A stretch of 64,000 nt of DNA from Psettodes erumei (lineage: Eukaryota > Chordata > Actinopteri > Pleuronectiformes > Psettodidae): contig JAFBJZ010000888.1 in assembly GCA_016785225.1 (NCBI GenBank), positions 2,732,501-2,796,500 of the forward strand. Reading direction: 5' to 3'. The notes under the pieces were generated by a model. It worked only from the letters and a program-made list of their open reading frames with translations. It was not told where the DNA came from and did no database searches. The position numbers and the translations under genes are program-made. This document shows, piece by piece, positions 1 to 13,818 of this stretch (its first letter is position 1; every line of letters begins with the position of its first letter).

Positions 1-58
1 ACGGGAGTATCTGAAAGCGAGAGAAGAAGACCTAAACTCGGAGGACTCACGTTAGTAG
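1..58 (-). other. Strong 3' splice site of a minus-strand neighbour gene
   Basis: Read on the minus strand, this segment has a consensus branch point CTACTAAC (plus positions 51-58), then a pyrimidine-rich tract, then CAG ending at plus position 11. The branch adenosine lies about 40 nt from the AG, a normal distance. An exon would therefore begin at plus position 10 and continue out of the window to the left. The neighbour would be transcribed away from plectin, with its upstream exon or promoter somewhere inside the first kilobases here. I could not find that upstream exon or name the gene. A GTGAGT on the same strand at 45-50 is too close to the AG to define an intron. Confidence 0.5.
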
Positions 59-3000
59 GCGAGGGCGCTGCGAGGGACTTTACCGAGGCTAACTATGGCT
101 AACTAACCTTAGCTAATGGGAAGTGCTGTATATACAAAACATAATTAATGACTGTCTAGCCGGCCATGTTCGCTTGTCAACAGACAGCAGCTAGTGCTGC
201 AAGTGCTGCGATGGCAACGTGCACGTGTGTGTGTCTGTGCCACAGCAGGGAGATTCACCTCAGTGGCCACACATCAGTCTGCCACTGCGACATTGACCCC
301 ATTTGTCTTCGTTGCAACATCGTTGCGTGGGCTTTCCAGTTCCACTATGTTCCCATCAGCCATCAGCATTGCTCCTCTCACGCCGTACCAAAGGGGGCAG
401 ATTGGTGCCTCGGGCCCGTACGCCTTCCTTCAAAACTGTGCCAGGGTAACAGCAGTGTTGTTACTTTCATCTGCACTCCCGTGTGTAAATAAACAGGAGA
501 ACAGGTTATTTATTGGAGCCGTCAGCAGCAGAGGGCAGCTGCAGCCCTGTCCACAAGTGGCGTGACTTTTCAGATTGGGATGGCACCATGGAGTTCAGGT
601 TTGTGGGTTGCTGCTTTTTGTAAATTTGAAATTTTATTAAAGCTGCAAGCTGTAGGTCACCGCTGACATTTTAATGATCTCTTCTTCCAAAGTTTGTGTT
701 TTGTCCTTGGCAGCATAGACCGGAGTGATTCAGCAGAAAACACAATCAGTGGAAATGTGTTGGGTATTGTCAAACATTTGACCCAGTGTTCCTCATTTGC
801 TGCCGTTGTGGTTTTCCCGCCCCGCGTGCCTCCTCATGCATGGCAGTGGGTCCTGCAGTCATGAGTGGTGGGAAGTGTTTTTTTTTTTTTTAACACAATA
901 CTGGGAACTCTGCCAACGCATGTGTAACACAGGAAGAAAAATCCAAATGGGAGACCATTGTAATTAGTCCAATAAATGTTTTCACTTGGATGTATTCGAA
1001 ACAAAGTGGGGCTTATTGCAGTGTGCATGGGTTTTTATTGTGAGGGCTCGTAAGCGGACGATGTCTTCTGCGCGGAGTCAAAGGGCACTGCTTTTCTGTG
1101 GCAGTGAAACAATTTAACAGGAGCTCTTGCACGAAGAAAACCAGGGCTCTGCTACTTCAAATGCACGAAAATATTAAACCGCCGCTCTGTTTCCTCATGT
1201 GAGGATGTAATAAACGCATCAGTGGGTTTTTCTTTAATTTAAGTTCTTTTTTTATCCTTTTCCAATAACTCTGATAAAAGATATACATTGGTGGATACCA
1301 CTGCAAAGGCACAGTGGTTTCATTTGTTTTAACTATCTGCTGAGTGACATGGATGCTTGTAACTTTCATTAAATCCACAACGTCGCACTGATGTTTGCGA
1401 GAAACCTCCACTAAAAATTGCTCAGGAAGGCGGTTAAAATAGAATTACAGAGCTGCAACCGTTATGCGTGCTTAATACAGTGTACCATACGCTACCACGC
1501 TCATTACTGAGCAGGCGGTGGGCAAGGTGGGCTGGTTAGGTCACATAAATGGCCAGAACATCGTTTCGTGACCTGTAATGCCTCCAACATGCACATGCAG
1601 ACGTGCAGTCGTGACGGCATGGCTTTGATGGGCTGGGGCCAGCAGTCAGGGCCCCCCCGAGGGCTGCCGCGATAGATGTGGCTTCCTCGAGGGTGTCAGG
1701 GGGAGGCTGGAGGGGGCAGAGAGGGGGTCAGGCCCATTCACCACTGGGTGTCGGCCCGGCCCAAATTGCTGCCACATGAATGACTCGTGCGCTTGTGATT
1801 TAAGAAAATAGAGGGATGGGGAGGTGGAAGATGGTTTCCTAGTAATCCGGACAGGAGCACTAAGTAGACTGGTAAACAGAGCGTAAACACAGGTGCGTGA
1901 CGTGGGGCGACTGGGTGTGCAATATGGCATCGATGAGTGATATGAGAGGCCATTTGCATTGTGGTCGCCATGTGGTGAAGCCTACAAAGCGCCCAGTCAC
2001 AGAGCTTCCATCGGCCTCTAATTTGCTGTGTCCTGTGTTCGTTAATTAAGCCACGAGATAGCCGGTCAGACTCAACAATCTCTCTCTTTCCTTTTTCCTC
2101 TTTCTCCCTGCGCTTCCTGGGAGGCGATATATTTAGCCGTCTCGTGTGGCCCTGCGGGGTGGTTGTTTTGAGGTGACGAAGCTGTCTGTTGCGGCCCGCA
2201 TGGTCGCAGCCTGTCACGCCTGTAAAAATGTTTGTGAAGTGAAAAACCCAGAGAGCTGTGGTCTGGTGCCAAAAAAAGGGTCTTCGCTCGCTCGCTCGGC
2301 GCACGTAATGACAGAGCGACGCAGAGGTCGCGCTTCGGCGACAGTTGCGTGCTCGACGGCCCCGCTGTGAAGTCGCCGGGCCTCCACGGAGTAAACAAAC
2401 TCCTCTTTATTCTGAACGAAACATCTGTGCGTGTGTGTGTGTTGGGGGGGGTATTTGTGCATCACCCATCTTCTGTCCAGATCCCATTAAACATACCTAG
2501 ACTCCAATTAGCATGGAATCTTAATTTGCCTGGAAAGTTAATTAATCCATATAACTTTCAAGGCAGACTCGTAAAGACCCGCTCTCGTATGGCTGTAATA
2601 CGTTATTGGAGACATTTGCAATGGAAATGCTTAGTCTTCCAGCCACCCAGGAGCATTTAGTAAGCAAAATGGCCTTTTCAACACCGCATCTTGTCCCCTT
2701 TTCACATTCTCAACGCCCACCACTTATTCCGAGCAGGCGGTCAAAATGAGGCACACTGGAAATCGCTCCTGTTTTATCCATGTCGCTTTACACCCAGCTT
2801 TTATAACGTAACGTGGCAAGCATTACACGATGAGGGACTAATGATATATTTTCTCAGCTGGAACGTGGGAATTGCACCGCGGACCCGAAACAGTGTCGAG
2901 TCTCAGTAAATTAGTGTGCGCTGCTAAGTGAAAAGCGAACAGCCTGCCAGAGCTGCGCTGGCTTGGGACCCACAGGGAACCCGCCGTACCTCGCGGCGGG

Positions 3001-6000
3001 CGGGAGGGCCTCGGGAGATACTGAACCTACGGGGGAAGGAAGCCCTCCGTCAGCGAGAAGTCGGCGCAAGACTGTGAAAACCCAGACTTCACCCCCTGAC
3101 AGCTCGGAAATATCCATTTTAATAAGGGGGAAAAGTGGATTTGGCCAGACATCTCCGTTCCTCCCATGGAAACTCATCTGTCCTGGTGTGAGGCGACACC
3201 CTCAGTGACTTTTAACCAAAGGGTTGAGCACGGCAGACTTGCGCAGACCAGCAGGCCCCACAGAAGGGATCAGCAGTTTGGTCCCCCGGCTCCTTTTTCG
3301 AGAACCGATTCGCTTCAGATCCACGTCGTGCGAGCTCTTCTGACTGCCACGGCTTGTCAAAGGAAGTCAGCTGTTTTAATTAAGTGTATTTTAGAGTTTT
3401 CTAACATTATCTATTGTATGCTTTCTTAAAAAAAACCAACATTCTGCGAGAAGGTCCAAATGGCGAGTTCCGGACCTCATATCAGGAAACAGTAGTCTGC
3501 CACGTTAAATCAGGAAATGGGGTGAGAATGACACTGGACTGGCAGCAGTGTTATGCCCAGGAATCCTTAGAAAGTGCAGAGCCCGTGCAGTTTTGAGTAC
3601 GTCAGGAATAAAAAAAAAAACAGCCTGCAACACTGGACTTTATCAATCATTATCCTCTGTAAACAATTCATCGCGGCATTGCCTAACCGAAGCATTCCCC
3701 GCATGATCTGGTCAAAAGGGAAAACACCGAGCTTTCGAGAAATAGAAGGAGCAACAGTCCCCGCTTTCACCACAGCAATATATTTATTACAAATAATGAC
3801 TTCTTTGATGGTTGCCTAATCTGTTTCTTCCAAAGATTCATTCAATTAGGAGCTACAAACGTGCTCCCAAAGGCTTGAACTCTACACTGGTTAACTCACA
3901 TTTAAATGTTTAAGAGAGCCACATTACCTTTTTTATGATTTTGATTATAATGGGGTCTTATTCAAAACACATGGATGTAGTAATATTCAGCAGCTGCGCG
4001 GCGCTCTGCCTCTGGGGCATTCTTTGTTCAGCGAGGAGGAAGGGGGTGTTGGGGGGGAGAAAAACTTCCACATGCTAACATTTACACAGTGATTTCTTTT
4101 AATTGCACTCTACTTTTTAATTTGCCCTGGACTAATGCTTTTAAAAGTAGGACTGGCGGAATTTTATTGAAGTCATGCCGAGTGCCGGACCCAGTTTTCC
4201 TGATTGCCATGGCTTCGCAGCCTGGCGCTTTCCTACCTGACAGCCTGCGTTATTCCCCCTCGCTCCCCATGTCCAACATGCCACGCAGGATTTGGACTTG
4301 GAAAGGCGAAGGGGAGCCCTCTGGGTCCCCTCTCCAAAGGACGACGACGCGTTGACCTTTCCCTTTCCCGGGTGAGAGGCAAAGTCCAAAAAGGATCCCA
4401 ATTCAAAAGGGACCTGGAAATGCAGATGGCCTAATAGATGTGTTGTTTTTTTGAAGGGGGGGAGAAGAATGTTGAACAGATCCTAATCTAAGCAGCTGAA
4501 GGGCAGGTGTAATATTTAAACACTTCAAGTCATGATAAAGCATCTGTCGTACCAGCTCCGTGATAGTCAGCCGCCTGACACTTGTTGCAAACATCCCAGA
4601 GTTTAATGTCCTCGTAGAACAACCTGTGACCCCCCTCCCCCCCTCGCTAATGAAAAACACCCTTGCCCCAATGAGAAAAGCAACCGTGAATTTTCCCTCC
4701 TGATATTTATGATTACGAGCCGCCGGCTGCTTTGGCTTTATATCACTTCTGTCTGACTCCTCGTGCTGCCACGGTGTGAGGAGAGGCCGGCAGAGCTCGG
4801 ATCAGCCGTAAAACAAGCCCGTGTCTGGACTGCACGACAGCGCCGTCCTCCAGCGCTGTGTGCTTTCACAACGGATCAATCGGGGTTGAGTAGGGGGGGG
4901 CTGTGTCACATTTGCGAGGTTAATTGCAGAGAAATAGATGAAATATGACTGTTTAGCTAAGAATTAGGTTTGACCCTTGCGTGACCTCTGAAGCTTCAGG
5001 TTTACTTTGGCCCATCCCGGCCACAATTAGGAAGTTTTTATAATGACGCCTTCTTGCATTGCCAAGGGAGTGTTTTCTGTGTGTGTGTTTGTGTGTAGGT
5101 CTGAAACCAACATACTGGCATATTGCAGTGCAGATATGTTTTTATCATGTTCAGAATCTGTTTCTGTGTGCAGCAAGCAGGTACGACAGCGGCTGATGCA
5201 GTCCAGAACCGGAGGCGCACAAAGCCCGAGTAACTGGTAAGCTGAGAGCATGACTAAATGGGGCTTAAACGGGCGGTGCAACACAAGGTTGTGTGCGCGC
5301 ACGCCATCTCTATCTGCTCCGACTCCCATCCACGGGAGCGAAGGTTTCTGTCACCTCTCAACCTCAGAGACACTAAATCACATTTCATCTCGCTTTTAAA
5401 CTTCTAAATCAAAGTGCTAGAAGCAAAGGAGGGAAAGGATTTTTTTTATGCAACATTTTTTCTGTGTTTCCATCCACCTGCTTTCGTTTGTGCTTAAAAA
5501 AATACGTGTATTTACATCTTTGGCTAAAGCGGACACGCTGCGCTCAGCGGCTTACCCTGTGTCGTGCACAAAGCATGACAAAGACGTGCGGCAGATGATG
5601 ATGTCAGGCCCTGTATGAGGGGGCGACGTCGTGTGCAGTGCTTTAACAGCACCTGTCTGTTATGACACAGCTCACACGTTCTTGTGAGTTCTCTTGAACT
5701 TAGGTTGGATGGAAACTTGGCTTATATGACTGTTACAGTTGCTCTTATATCTCCTACATTAAAAAAATGTTTGACCCCCCGCCCCACCCCGATTACCAGT
5801 AAGCCTCAGCACAATCATCTTAGCTACAGTATCAACCCTCAAACAGGGTGTCTGATGCGTCCTCAAGCACTACTGTGCGAGCCTGTTTAGCCTGTGTACT
5901 TTTACGCACTGTATTTGTTGACATCCTTCATCGTGGCGCCACAACAACATAAGCAGATCTGGAATGGATGCTGTTTTTCTGATGAATCGGCCGCGCAGAA

Positions 6001-8149
6001 TAAACAGGAACGCTTCATTAGAGGGGCAAATGGAAAAGTGAGTGTTTATGATCCCAATTACCACCTTTTGCTTTAGTGCCTCGCTTTAATCATAGCCATA
6101 TCCTTCTTTCTCACTCTGCGCTACAAAGCCTGCCGCCACAGCGCCGCGCGCGAAATAAAACCGAGTGCGACTCGGGCCGCGTGCTCGTCTCCGACTTGCA
6201 GCACAAAGTGGAAGGGAAAGGCACGGCTTTTGTTTGCTGAATTGTGGCCACCACACGTTTTTGGATTTAATGTGATACAGTCATTTTCACATTACCTGCT
6301 GGCTGCGACACACCATTTATCTTGTTTCATCTTATTTTGTCAAGCAGAATTGTGACTCCTGAGAGCCACGTGCTGTATTCTTCACAAACTGTAACCGTTT
6401 TTAAAGGGCTTTCCTTTTTAGGCCCTCTCTAAGTGGACCGGCTCACAGAGTCAAATAACCTGTGGCACAAAACCTTTCACCATGATGATCATCATTATAG
6501 TTAATCACCATTCATTTCCAGTTTCACAAGAGCCCACAAGATCAAACATGGAGAATTTTGAGCATTTTCCTATGGCATGACCTGGAACAACAGTTTGGAG
6601 TAATTGAAACAATATGCGGCACATCAACACTCAGGGTTAGTGAACCATCACCACAGTTTGCAGATATTGTGATAATAGCGTGAGCCTGTTTGCTCTTTGT
6701 TGCTGCTGCAGCTCCATCGGTTATTACCGTAAAGCAGCAACACCATCTTGTGGACGCAGCAGGTAGACCCGCTCCGGCCGGCAACCGGGAATCAGGCAGG
6801 GTCAGACCCAGTGCAGTGGAACCGGCGGTAAACAACGGCGTTCCCCCGAAACCCTCAAAAATAAATCACCGAGCGACTGCGGCCCTCACCAAGACATTGG
6901 CTGCGGGCTGATTTCTTGAGGAGGACGTTTGCCTCAGGGAAGTGAAAAACACTTGCCTTCAACCTCAGCCTCTACTGTACGTTATCCAAAGACATCCCCC
7001 TCCCTTACGGCCAGCTCTTGATTTGTGGTCTCTGTCTCGGGGACGGCGTTTCCTGGATCTGACACATTTTCAGTGTTTTTTTTTTTCTTTCACTGCCTCT
7101 TCCTTTTCTTTTCATGTCGTGCATGCCAGCAGCGAGGGCTGAAACGCTGCGTGGCGAGATGCGACAGTTCAAACACGCTGCGGTTCATTAAAGACATCCT
7201 GTTGGCTTGGGGAGGGAAAAAGATCCTGAACCAGCCTACTGTTGCTCCGGTCTGCCCCCTAAACCCACACTGGCCAGACCACATCAGCGCCGACGCTGGA
7301 AATCACAGGATGACCGTGGTCAACCATACGCACAATACAATTTCCATTTGTCATTTCTTTCCTGCGCAGCGTTCAATCGCTGCTATTGAGCGTTGCTCTG
7401 GGATGCCGGTAAGCTGCGCAGATGGCGTTCTGTGATGTTTAATGTCACGTTTGTAGTGGCAGGACTGTCACAGCGGCCTCAGCTACTAGCGAATTAAACC
7501 CTAACTTTGCTGTACTTCACACAATGCCGTATTTTTATTTAATGAGACAGATTGTGTTCAAAGCCGATGTAATAAGAGGGAGCAACCGCTGGCTGTAACT
7601 AATGGCATTCAGACAGGGGAAACATGCATCTCCAGCTTAAGGAGGAGAGTTTTGGGTCGAGGGAGTCATGTCGTAATGAGCTGCAAGGAGTCACCACCTC
7701 AGCTGACTCATAGGAAGAAAGTTGATTCTGAGGTTGGATGAGAAATTGTTGGGTTCAGAGTGGAAACCAAAGAGAGAAAGAAACAGATCCCGAATGATCA
7801 ACAGCATCTGCTGCCCTAATTACGGACAGTCAACTTCACGTGTATTTCGGGAAAAGTGGTGAAACGTGTAGAAATAAACTCATTTCTTCTTCTCTTTTGT
7901 GTGTAACTGTGCATGTGTATGTTCAGTACCATTCCGTTACAGCACATACACCTGCTGCATTAAACCACCAATAATAATAATGTAATGTAATAAACTAATG
8001 GATCACTTAATCATCTTTTTTTAGCTTTGCAAAAGAAGCTAGAAGCGGCACAATGGCCTGATCAACTTTTCAGCAAACAGTTGTCTCCTGACAAATCAAG
8101 CAGACAAGAAGTGACGTTAGCATATATTCATAGTTTTGTTTCTGACCGC
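59..8149. other. Non-coding stretch, probably intergenic
   Basis: No frame here looks like a known protein, and the open frames have no coding-like composition. Mildly CpG-rich patches occur near 2270-2400 and 2940-3080. AT-rich, TAAT-containing blocks near 2490-2600 resemble developmental regulatory DNA but cannot be proven from one sequence. An ATTAAA near 635 is not supported by any recognisable gene end. An undetected first exon of the minus-strand neighbour may lie here. Confidence 0.5.
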
Positions 8150-8774
8150 TAGGGCTGTCGCTTTTTCAAAAAATCAAGTTTGAACAAATTTAAAATGACC
8201 AGTAATTTGTTCAAATATATCCGAAAAAAAATACGCCCCCTCTCCTTAAACAGCACCTAGCCTGTCAAACACATTCCTCTAATTCTTCTAGTACAGTATT
8301 CGTAACGTCGAACACACAGTAGGATGAAAAGCCTCCCTGAACAGAAAATGTTCAAATGACAGGCAACAGGAAGGAGCTCCGACAGCTTTGAGATAAAGAC
8401 ATAGCAAGGTAAAACGTAGAGCCGATAGTCCAGGCAAACGGCCCCTCTTAATTTCTGAGATTGCTTGCCAGAAACATGCGTCTATCGGCTCTCTTTCTGT
8501 TTACACTATTACCTGCTGACGAGAACACGTGCCCAGACCGCTTACATGTGTTGGTGTCAAGACTGTCCACTCAGGACGACTTTAGTTTTTTTGCCATTAT
8601 CCTCCATCTTCATAGCAAAACAACAGCTACTTACCTGTTGGTGAATTCTTAGAGTGCCCTCTGTCGGATCACAAGGCAGCCGACATTCTGAACAGGTAAC
8701 TGGACGTTGAACATGCACTTTTCACCTTGTGTCTGAACAAATGTTTGAAACTCGAATAAAAAGTGACAGCCCTA
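8150..8774. mobile_element. Non-autonomous hAT-like MITE
   Basis: The two ends are inverted repeats: TAGGGCTGTCGCTTTTT at the left and the complement of TAGGGCTGTCACTTTTT at the right. Weaker similarity continues to about 40 bp. The flanks are CTGACCGC (8142-8149) and ATGGCCGC (8775-8782), which match at 6 of 8 positions and fit the 8-bp target duplication of hAT transposons. The 625-bp element encodes no transposase, so it would have been moved in trans. It also holds an internal inverted pair around GAGCCGATAG (about 8420 and 8480). Family assignment rests on the terminal motif and the duplication length only. Confidence 0.75.
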
Positions 8775-9315
8775 ATGGCCGCTGGTCAAATACAGCGGGC
8801 TGATCGGCTCAGCCGCTCCAAAGCGCTGCAGGGGTCGGCCTCGAAACTCCCCGCTTGCCTCGCATCATAACGGCAGTGTTTAACGTGGATGTGAACACTT
8901 TTAAAGTCAGCACTTTGACCTCGGTGGCTTCTCGGAGAAGCCGAATCAGAGCAGCTCCTCAAAAAACACCTGAAAATAAAACAAGTTTCCTTCTCCTTAA
9001 ATGAAGTGCGCTTTTAACGTCGAGCACTAAAAACAGCGGCGGTGTTCACACACTTCCACGCAGCGCTGTACCTCCTCTTTACAGCACTCATCATCAGTAA
9101 ATTTGTAGTAATTTGAAACATCAGCATAATTACCATAAACACACCACAATGCACTTAACACAAAAGCTGTTTAATGGCACGGATCGAGCGCGAGCCTTTG
9201 CGTTGGGGCTGACGACCTCACATCCAGCACTAACAAATGCACTACCTGCGACTGCTGTGTGAGTAAACACGATAAGCAGTATAGGCAAGGGTGCAGTTAA
9301 ACAACTTGAATGAGT

Positions 9316-9362
9316 TTGTGTTCGTGTGCGTGCGTGTGTGTGTGTGTGTGTGTGTGCATGCA

Positions 9363-9405
<43 letters not shown>

Positions 9406-9411
9406 ATGCGG
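9316..9411. repeat. (TG)n microsatellite with CATG interruptions
   Basis: A nearly pure TG tract interrupted by CATGCATGC. Further shorter TG runs follow at about 9570-9590, 9655-9672 and 9746-9780, forming a 450-bp TG-rich patch. Alternating purine-pyrimidine DNA of this kind can adopt Z-form. Confidence 0.95.
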
Positions 9412-11537
9412 TGCAATACAGTAGCTGTGTACCCGGGGCTCTCATCCAAACAGCTGGTACCCATCTGTTTCTTCTTCTACTCCTGCGGCCTGCGGCTCAG
9501 GGAGCGAGGTGCACTGGCATGCGGTGTCTGGGTCTGAACCAATAGCGGGGAGGTATGCACTGCAGGAGTGTGCGTGTGTGTGTGTGTGTATGAATGTGGT
9601 TTATGACGAGCGAGCGCTCCCGTGTGTGTGTATATGTGGTTTCGCACTCGACTCGTGTGTGTGTGTGTGTGTGGACTCCTGGGTGTACCGCCATATGTGC
9701 AGATTATACATGTTTGTGCGTGCATCTGGCCCGCGCTGCATCCTGCGTGTGTGTGTGTGTGCATGCGTGTGTGCGAGCGTGTTTGGCGGTTGGTAATAAT
9801 CACATTATATATCCTTTTTAATATCACTGATACACAGTCATACGTTGCAGCAAACATAGCTCATATCTCATGTGCTCTTATGCCCCCTTTTTATTGCCTG
9901 CACAGTTTCACCCATGATGCAGCCTGCTCCGAAAGTGAGTCATTGCGGAGGAGCGTGCAGTCTTTCCATTTATTGTTTATGTAAATCATATAGACTGAAC
10001 ATAATGTTTGCCGTGGCCTTCCAGATTTCCGTCATTACTCTCTGGCTTTGTTGGCAAGATGCTTCTCTGAAAATATGCACCTTCCATCACACAAAGACGT
10101 AAAAAGTAAGAGTCATCATGATGCGTTAAACAGAAAAAGGCTCACGGTGGCGGAGGTGGTATTTCAGTTGGGTAAGGAAGTGGATGCCTGGAGACGGTTG
10201 AGCGCCTCAGGACTCCGGTGCTCTTCACTGATGTGGCGAATGTCACGTCTGAGGCTTTGTGGATGAAAAGACATTTCTTCCATTCGGTTTAATGAGACTG
10301 TTCTCGTGAAGAATAATCCATGACCCGCCTTGAACTCAATCCCACTCTCAGTGAGACCTCAGGGAACATGTTGCGTGCATCTCCACTGGAGGGCAGTGTC
10401 GGTCTTTTCAGAACTCCCGCGCCACTGCAGGTGAACGTGCGCGTCTGCGTGCGTGTCACTGAAAACAAAGCTTCTTTCTCTCTTGTTCTCTGTTGCCCAC
10501 ACAGTGGATCCAGAAACGACACATCTCCCGAAAATGACCACAGTCAGAAGAAGAAGTAGGTCCAGGCATTCACATGGAGCTGGAGCGTGGGTTGGTGGGG
10601 GATCAACCTCCTCCGCTCTGGCTTCAGTTGGCATCTGTCCCGGCGTCCGGCTCTTTGAAATCTGCGACTGAGAGACACCTGACTGACGAGCTATTTTGGG
10701 GTTAGTCACGGGGGCGGAACGACCGGCGTTCAGATTGAAGGGATTGGAGGGGGGAGAGAGGGAGGGAGGGGGAGGCGTGTATACTCCCAAATCAGAGGGA
10801 GTTCAGATCAATATTGCACACAAAAAAGGGAACTTTAATATAATCAAGGTTCGCCTAACTAATGAATAATTGCACAAAGCGAAAACTTCAGTGTGGGAAT
10901 GTAAATGTTGGCTGAACCTGAATCACAGATGGGTAACGCACAGCAACAAACGGCGTGGAAACTCGACGGAGCCTTTTGGTTCTGTTGTGTTGGCATCAGA
11001 CAGATGGACGCAGAATACAGAGCGGAGGTCTGAGGAGTAGCTAGGAGAAGCCAAACACTGGAGTGAGAAATGTTAATGAGCTTAGTGGAAAACAGATCTC
11101 AACCACTAAAACAGTGGTTACCTAAAAAAAAAAAAAATCATGTTGCCCTCTCTGCATGTCTCACCCTGTGCTGTGTCGTGCAGTAGGAGAGCGCCCCCCT
11201 CTGGACTGAAACCGTCTCTGAAGGGCAAACTTTGGTTTAGACATGTGGCCGCTTTTATAAAACACAAATACAAAATTGTATTTCTTTTCATGAGAGCATA
11301 CCGACCTAAAAGAAGAAGTCCTGCCATGGAGCCAACATCTCACGGTGCGCCCCCACCTCCTCCACCACGAACTGATCTCGTGAGAAAACAGCGAAACAAC
11401 CGTTCTGGCTTAAAATGACTTTTTGCGTCCTCACCACAACTCGAAGTTTTCCCTTTCTGGAATGATCACTCAGCTGGGAGTTTCTGATCGCATCTGACAC
11501 AGCAACCCTGAGATGAATTGTATTGTGTTATATGGAC

Positions 11538-11606
11538 AGGTGTTTCTTTTATTTTGTCCATCCTGCTTATCTAAGGTGAAGGTGGTGTAAAATAACAGAA
11601 ACACCT
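11538..11606. repeat. Small palindromic repeat
   Basis: The arm AGGTGTTTCTTTTATTTTG (from 11538) is nearly the reverse complement of the arm at 11585-11606, which ends AACAGAAACACCT. The 69-bp imperfect palindrome resembles a tiny MITE or SINE-tail fragment of the sort common in fish. No family is assigned. Confidence 0.5.
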
Positions 11607-11980
11607 CTCTCTGTTTAACAGTGTCACAATCAGCTGTTTTCCAGACCTGTATCGGTTGAATCTGTGTATGGCCTCAGTGATACTGTACTGTGCGGTCACA
11701 CCGAAGTTTAGAAAAACCCCACCATGACGAAAATTCAGTCCAACGAACGCAGTTTAAAAATCTTGCGACGGTGGAATCTTCAGGTTAGTACGATTTATTC
11801 CTTTTCGTGTCCGGTGCCATTGAAGGTCACACAGAGCATTCCCTCTCCAGCTCACCAGGTGTCTGATGCAGGCCCACACACACACACACACATACACTGC
11901 ACTGAGCTGTGCACAACTGGCTCTGGGGGCAGAGTGAGACATTTGTCACTGACAGGGTAATTGAGTTTCCCTCGCCAGTG

Positions 11981-12018
11981 AGCGGGTGCAGCAGCGGGTG
12001 CAGCGGGTGCAGCGGGTG
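11981..12018. repeat. Short minisatellite, unit about 9 bp
   Basis: Four near-identical copies of AGCGGGTGC, one with a 3-bp insertion, stand in tandem. The tract is G-rich and short; no function is apparent. Confidence 0.85.
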
Positions 12019-13390
12019 TCTCGAGAGCAGGGATCAGTGAACCAGCTGGGCTGTACGTGAGCTCTGGCCGGGTCACTACCGTCTACGTGCCGCGGAAAAG
12101 ACAGACACATGACCGCTGGCGCTTCGTTCAATTGGATTGGATTTTTGACTTAAGTTGAACGCTGGAGTCAAGGCTGGTCCGTTGCTGTGCATCTTCATGC
12201 AAGCGTGGGTCCAGGACAAACAACCCCAGCTAGATGGGAGCAGCGTGGCACGAGCATTAGTGCTGCCTCGCAGTACACATCTTCTAGCCAATCGCAGTTC
12301 TGACTTGAGTTGAAATACTGCGGCCCTGCAGTAAGGCAGGCTGTAACGTTTGTAGAGAGAGGTGTTTTGTTGAGACATTCAGTCACGAGTACAGCGTGAA
12401 GACATCAGATGTCTCACTGAGCAGATGCATTACCTCTGCAGTGCGCTGTGCTTTTTCCATTAGGCCACACTAATGGGCCTCACACTGCACTGTGGTGTTA
12501 TAATGCGCGTGCTGAGCGTGTCCGGCGGTTACGCCATCTACTGTACAGAACTCGATAAATTCACAGGCTGCTTCCACTTTACAGAATTTAATCAGGTGTA
12601 ACGCTGTGTACGCAGTCCGTATGTTATTCTATGAGAACGATTCCCTCAGCGGCGCGGAGCGGCAAACGTGAGCTCCGTGTGGACCAATGAGGAGCCTCGG
12701 ATTAATACATGAAAACGAACGTGGTTTCTTCATCTCCATGAAGAAACTGTGAATGTTTGCATGACTGTGTCGTGAACGCACTACGCATAACATGTAAGTG
12801 TATGACAGATTTATTGTTTATGACGGGGTACACTGTATCGGACGGCTGGTGATCAGAAAGAAACACTTTAACAAACCTTCAGGTAAAATTCTATGCTGTC
12901 GGTCTGAAAATATTTAAAGCTGAGCGGGGTCAGCTCATGGAAATGAAGAGCGCCCAGCAGGAATAAATGCTGAGTCATCGCTTCTCAGAGCGCGCGTTGG
13001 CATCGTGTTGAATCCCTCCAGTAGTCATTTCTATACAACAGCGAATTGTCATTTGTCTATGTGCCTTTAATTAACAGATTATCAAATTGTGTTGGCGCCT
13101 CTCTTGTGTGAACCGGTGACAGGAAGTAGCCCGACACAGCTGGATCTAATAGTTGATTTTAGTCCGGTTTTCTGGAGACTCACACGCTATGAAGGCAGAG
13201 CAGTAAGTCGACACCCTGTGCCACATTACATCTGTTCGCAGCTCTCTATCTCTCCGTCATTGCAAACATCAGAATCGCCGCAGCCTGCAGACATCCCGAA
13301 GGTTCCTTTCTGCGGCCGCCCTCTGCAATGGTGTGCAGGCACGACGGTGTTCGTCCCGGGACAGCCAGGCGAACTAATCGATCAGTGAGT

Positions 13391-13736
13391 CATGCGGCTT
13401 TTCACCGCAGCACCAGACCGCACTGGCGGAGAATCGCCGTTAATTGCTGTCGATCGGCGCCGCGACTCCGCGGCGTGGGATCGAGTCTCGTCCCTTCGCT
13501 GCGCTCCCGAAGATCGGAAACGGCGTTTCACGGGGGTGTCGGTTAGCGGACGCGCGCGCGCGCGAGCGAGCGATCGCCGTCCTTTGACTTCGGAGGTGTC
13601 GCCGCGCAGGCGGAGATGGCGGGTGAGAAAGAGCGAGGGGGTCCGGGGGAACGCCGCAGATGACTGCGGATTCCGCACGGCGGGTCGTCGCGCCAGCCTC
13701 CTGCAGCCCTGCCTCCTGCAAAAGGAGTGGCTGCCG

Positions 13737-13818
<82 letters not shown>

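Larger units (their letters stand above)
8775..13390. other. Non-coding upstream region with microsatellites
   Basis: No gene is recognised. The stretch contains TG microsatellites at 9316-9780, a small palindromic repeat at 11538-11606 and a short minisatellite at 11981-12018. The rest looks like ordinary non-coding DNA upstream of the first plectin promoter. Confidence 0.5.

Noticed and set aside
5145..5180. ATG frame ending in GCAG|GTACGA in plectin phase upstream of 1c
   Set aside because: No CpG or GC-box leader, far outside the plectin promoter cluster, weak donor; a chance match to a loose rule.
9291..9984. Several Cys-Val and Thr-His rich frames on both strands
   Set aside because: Translations of TG microsatellites.
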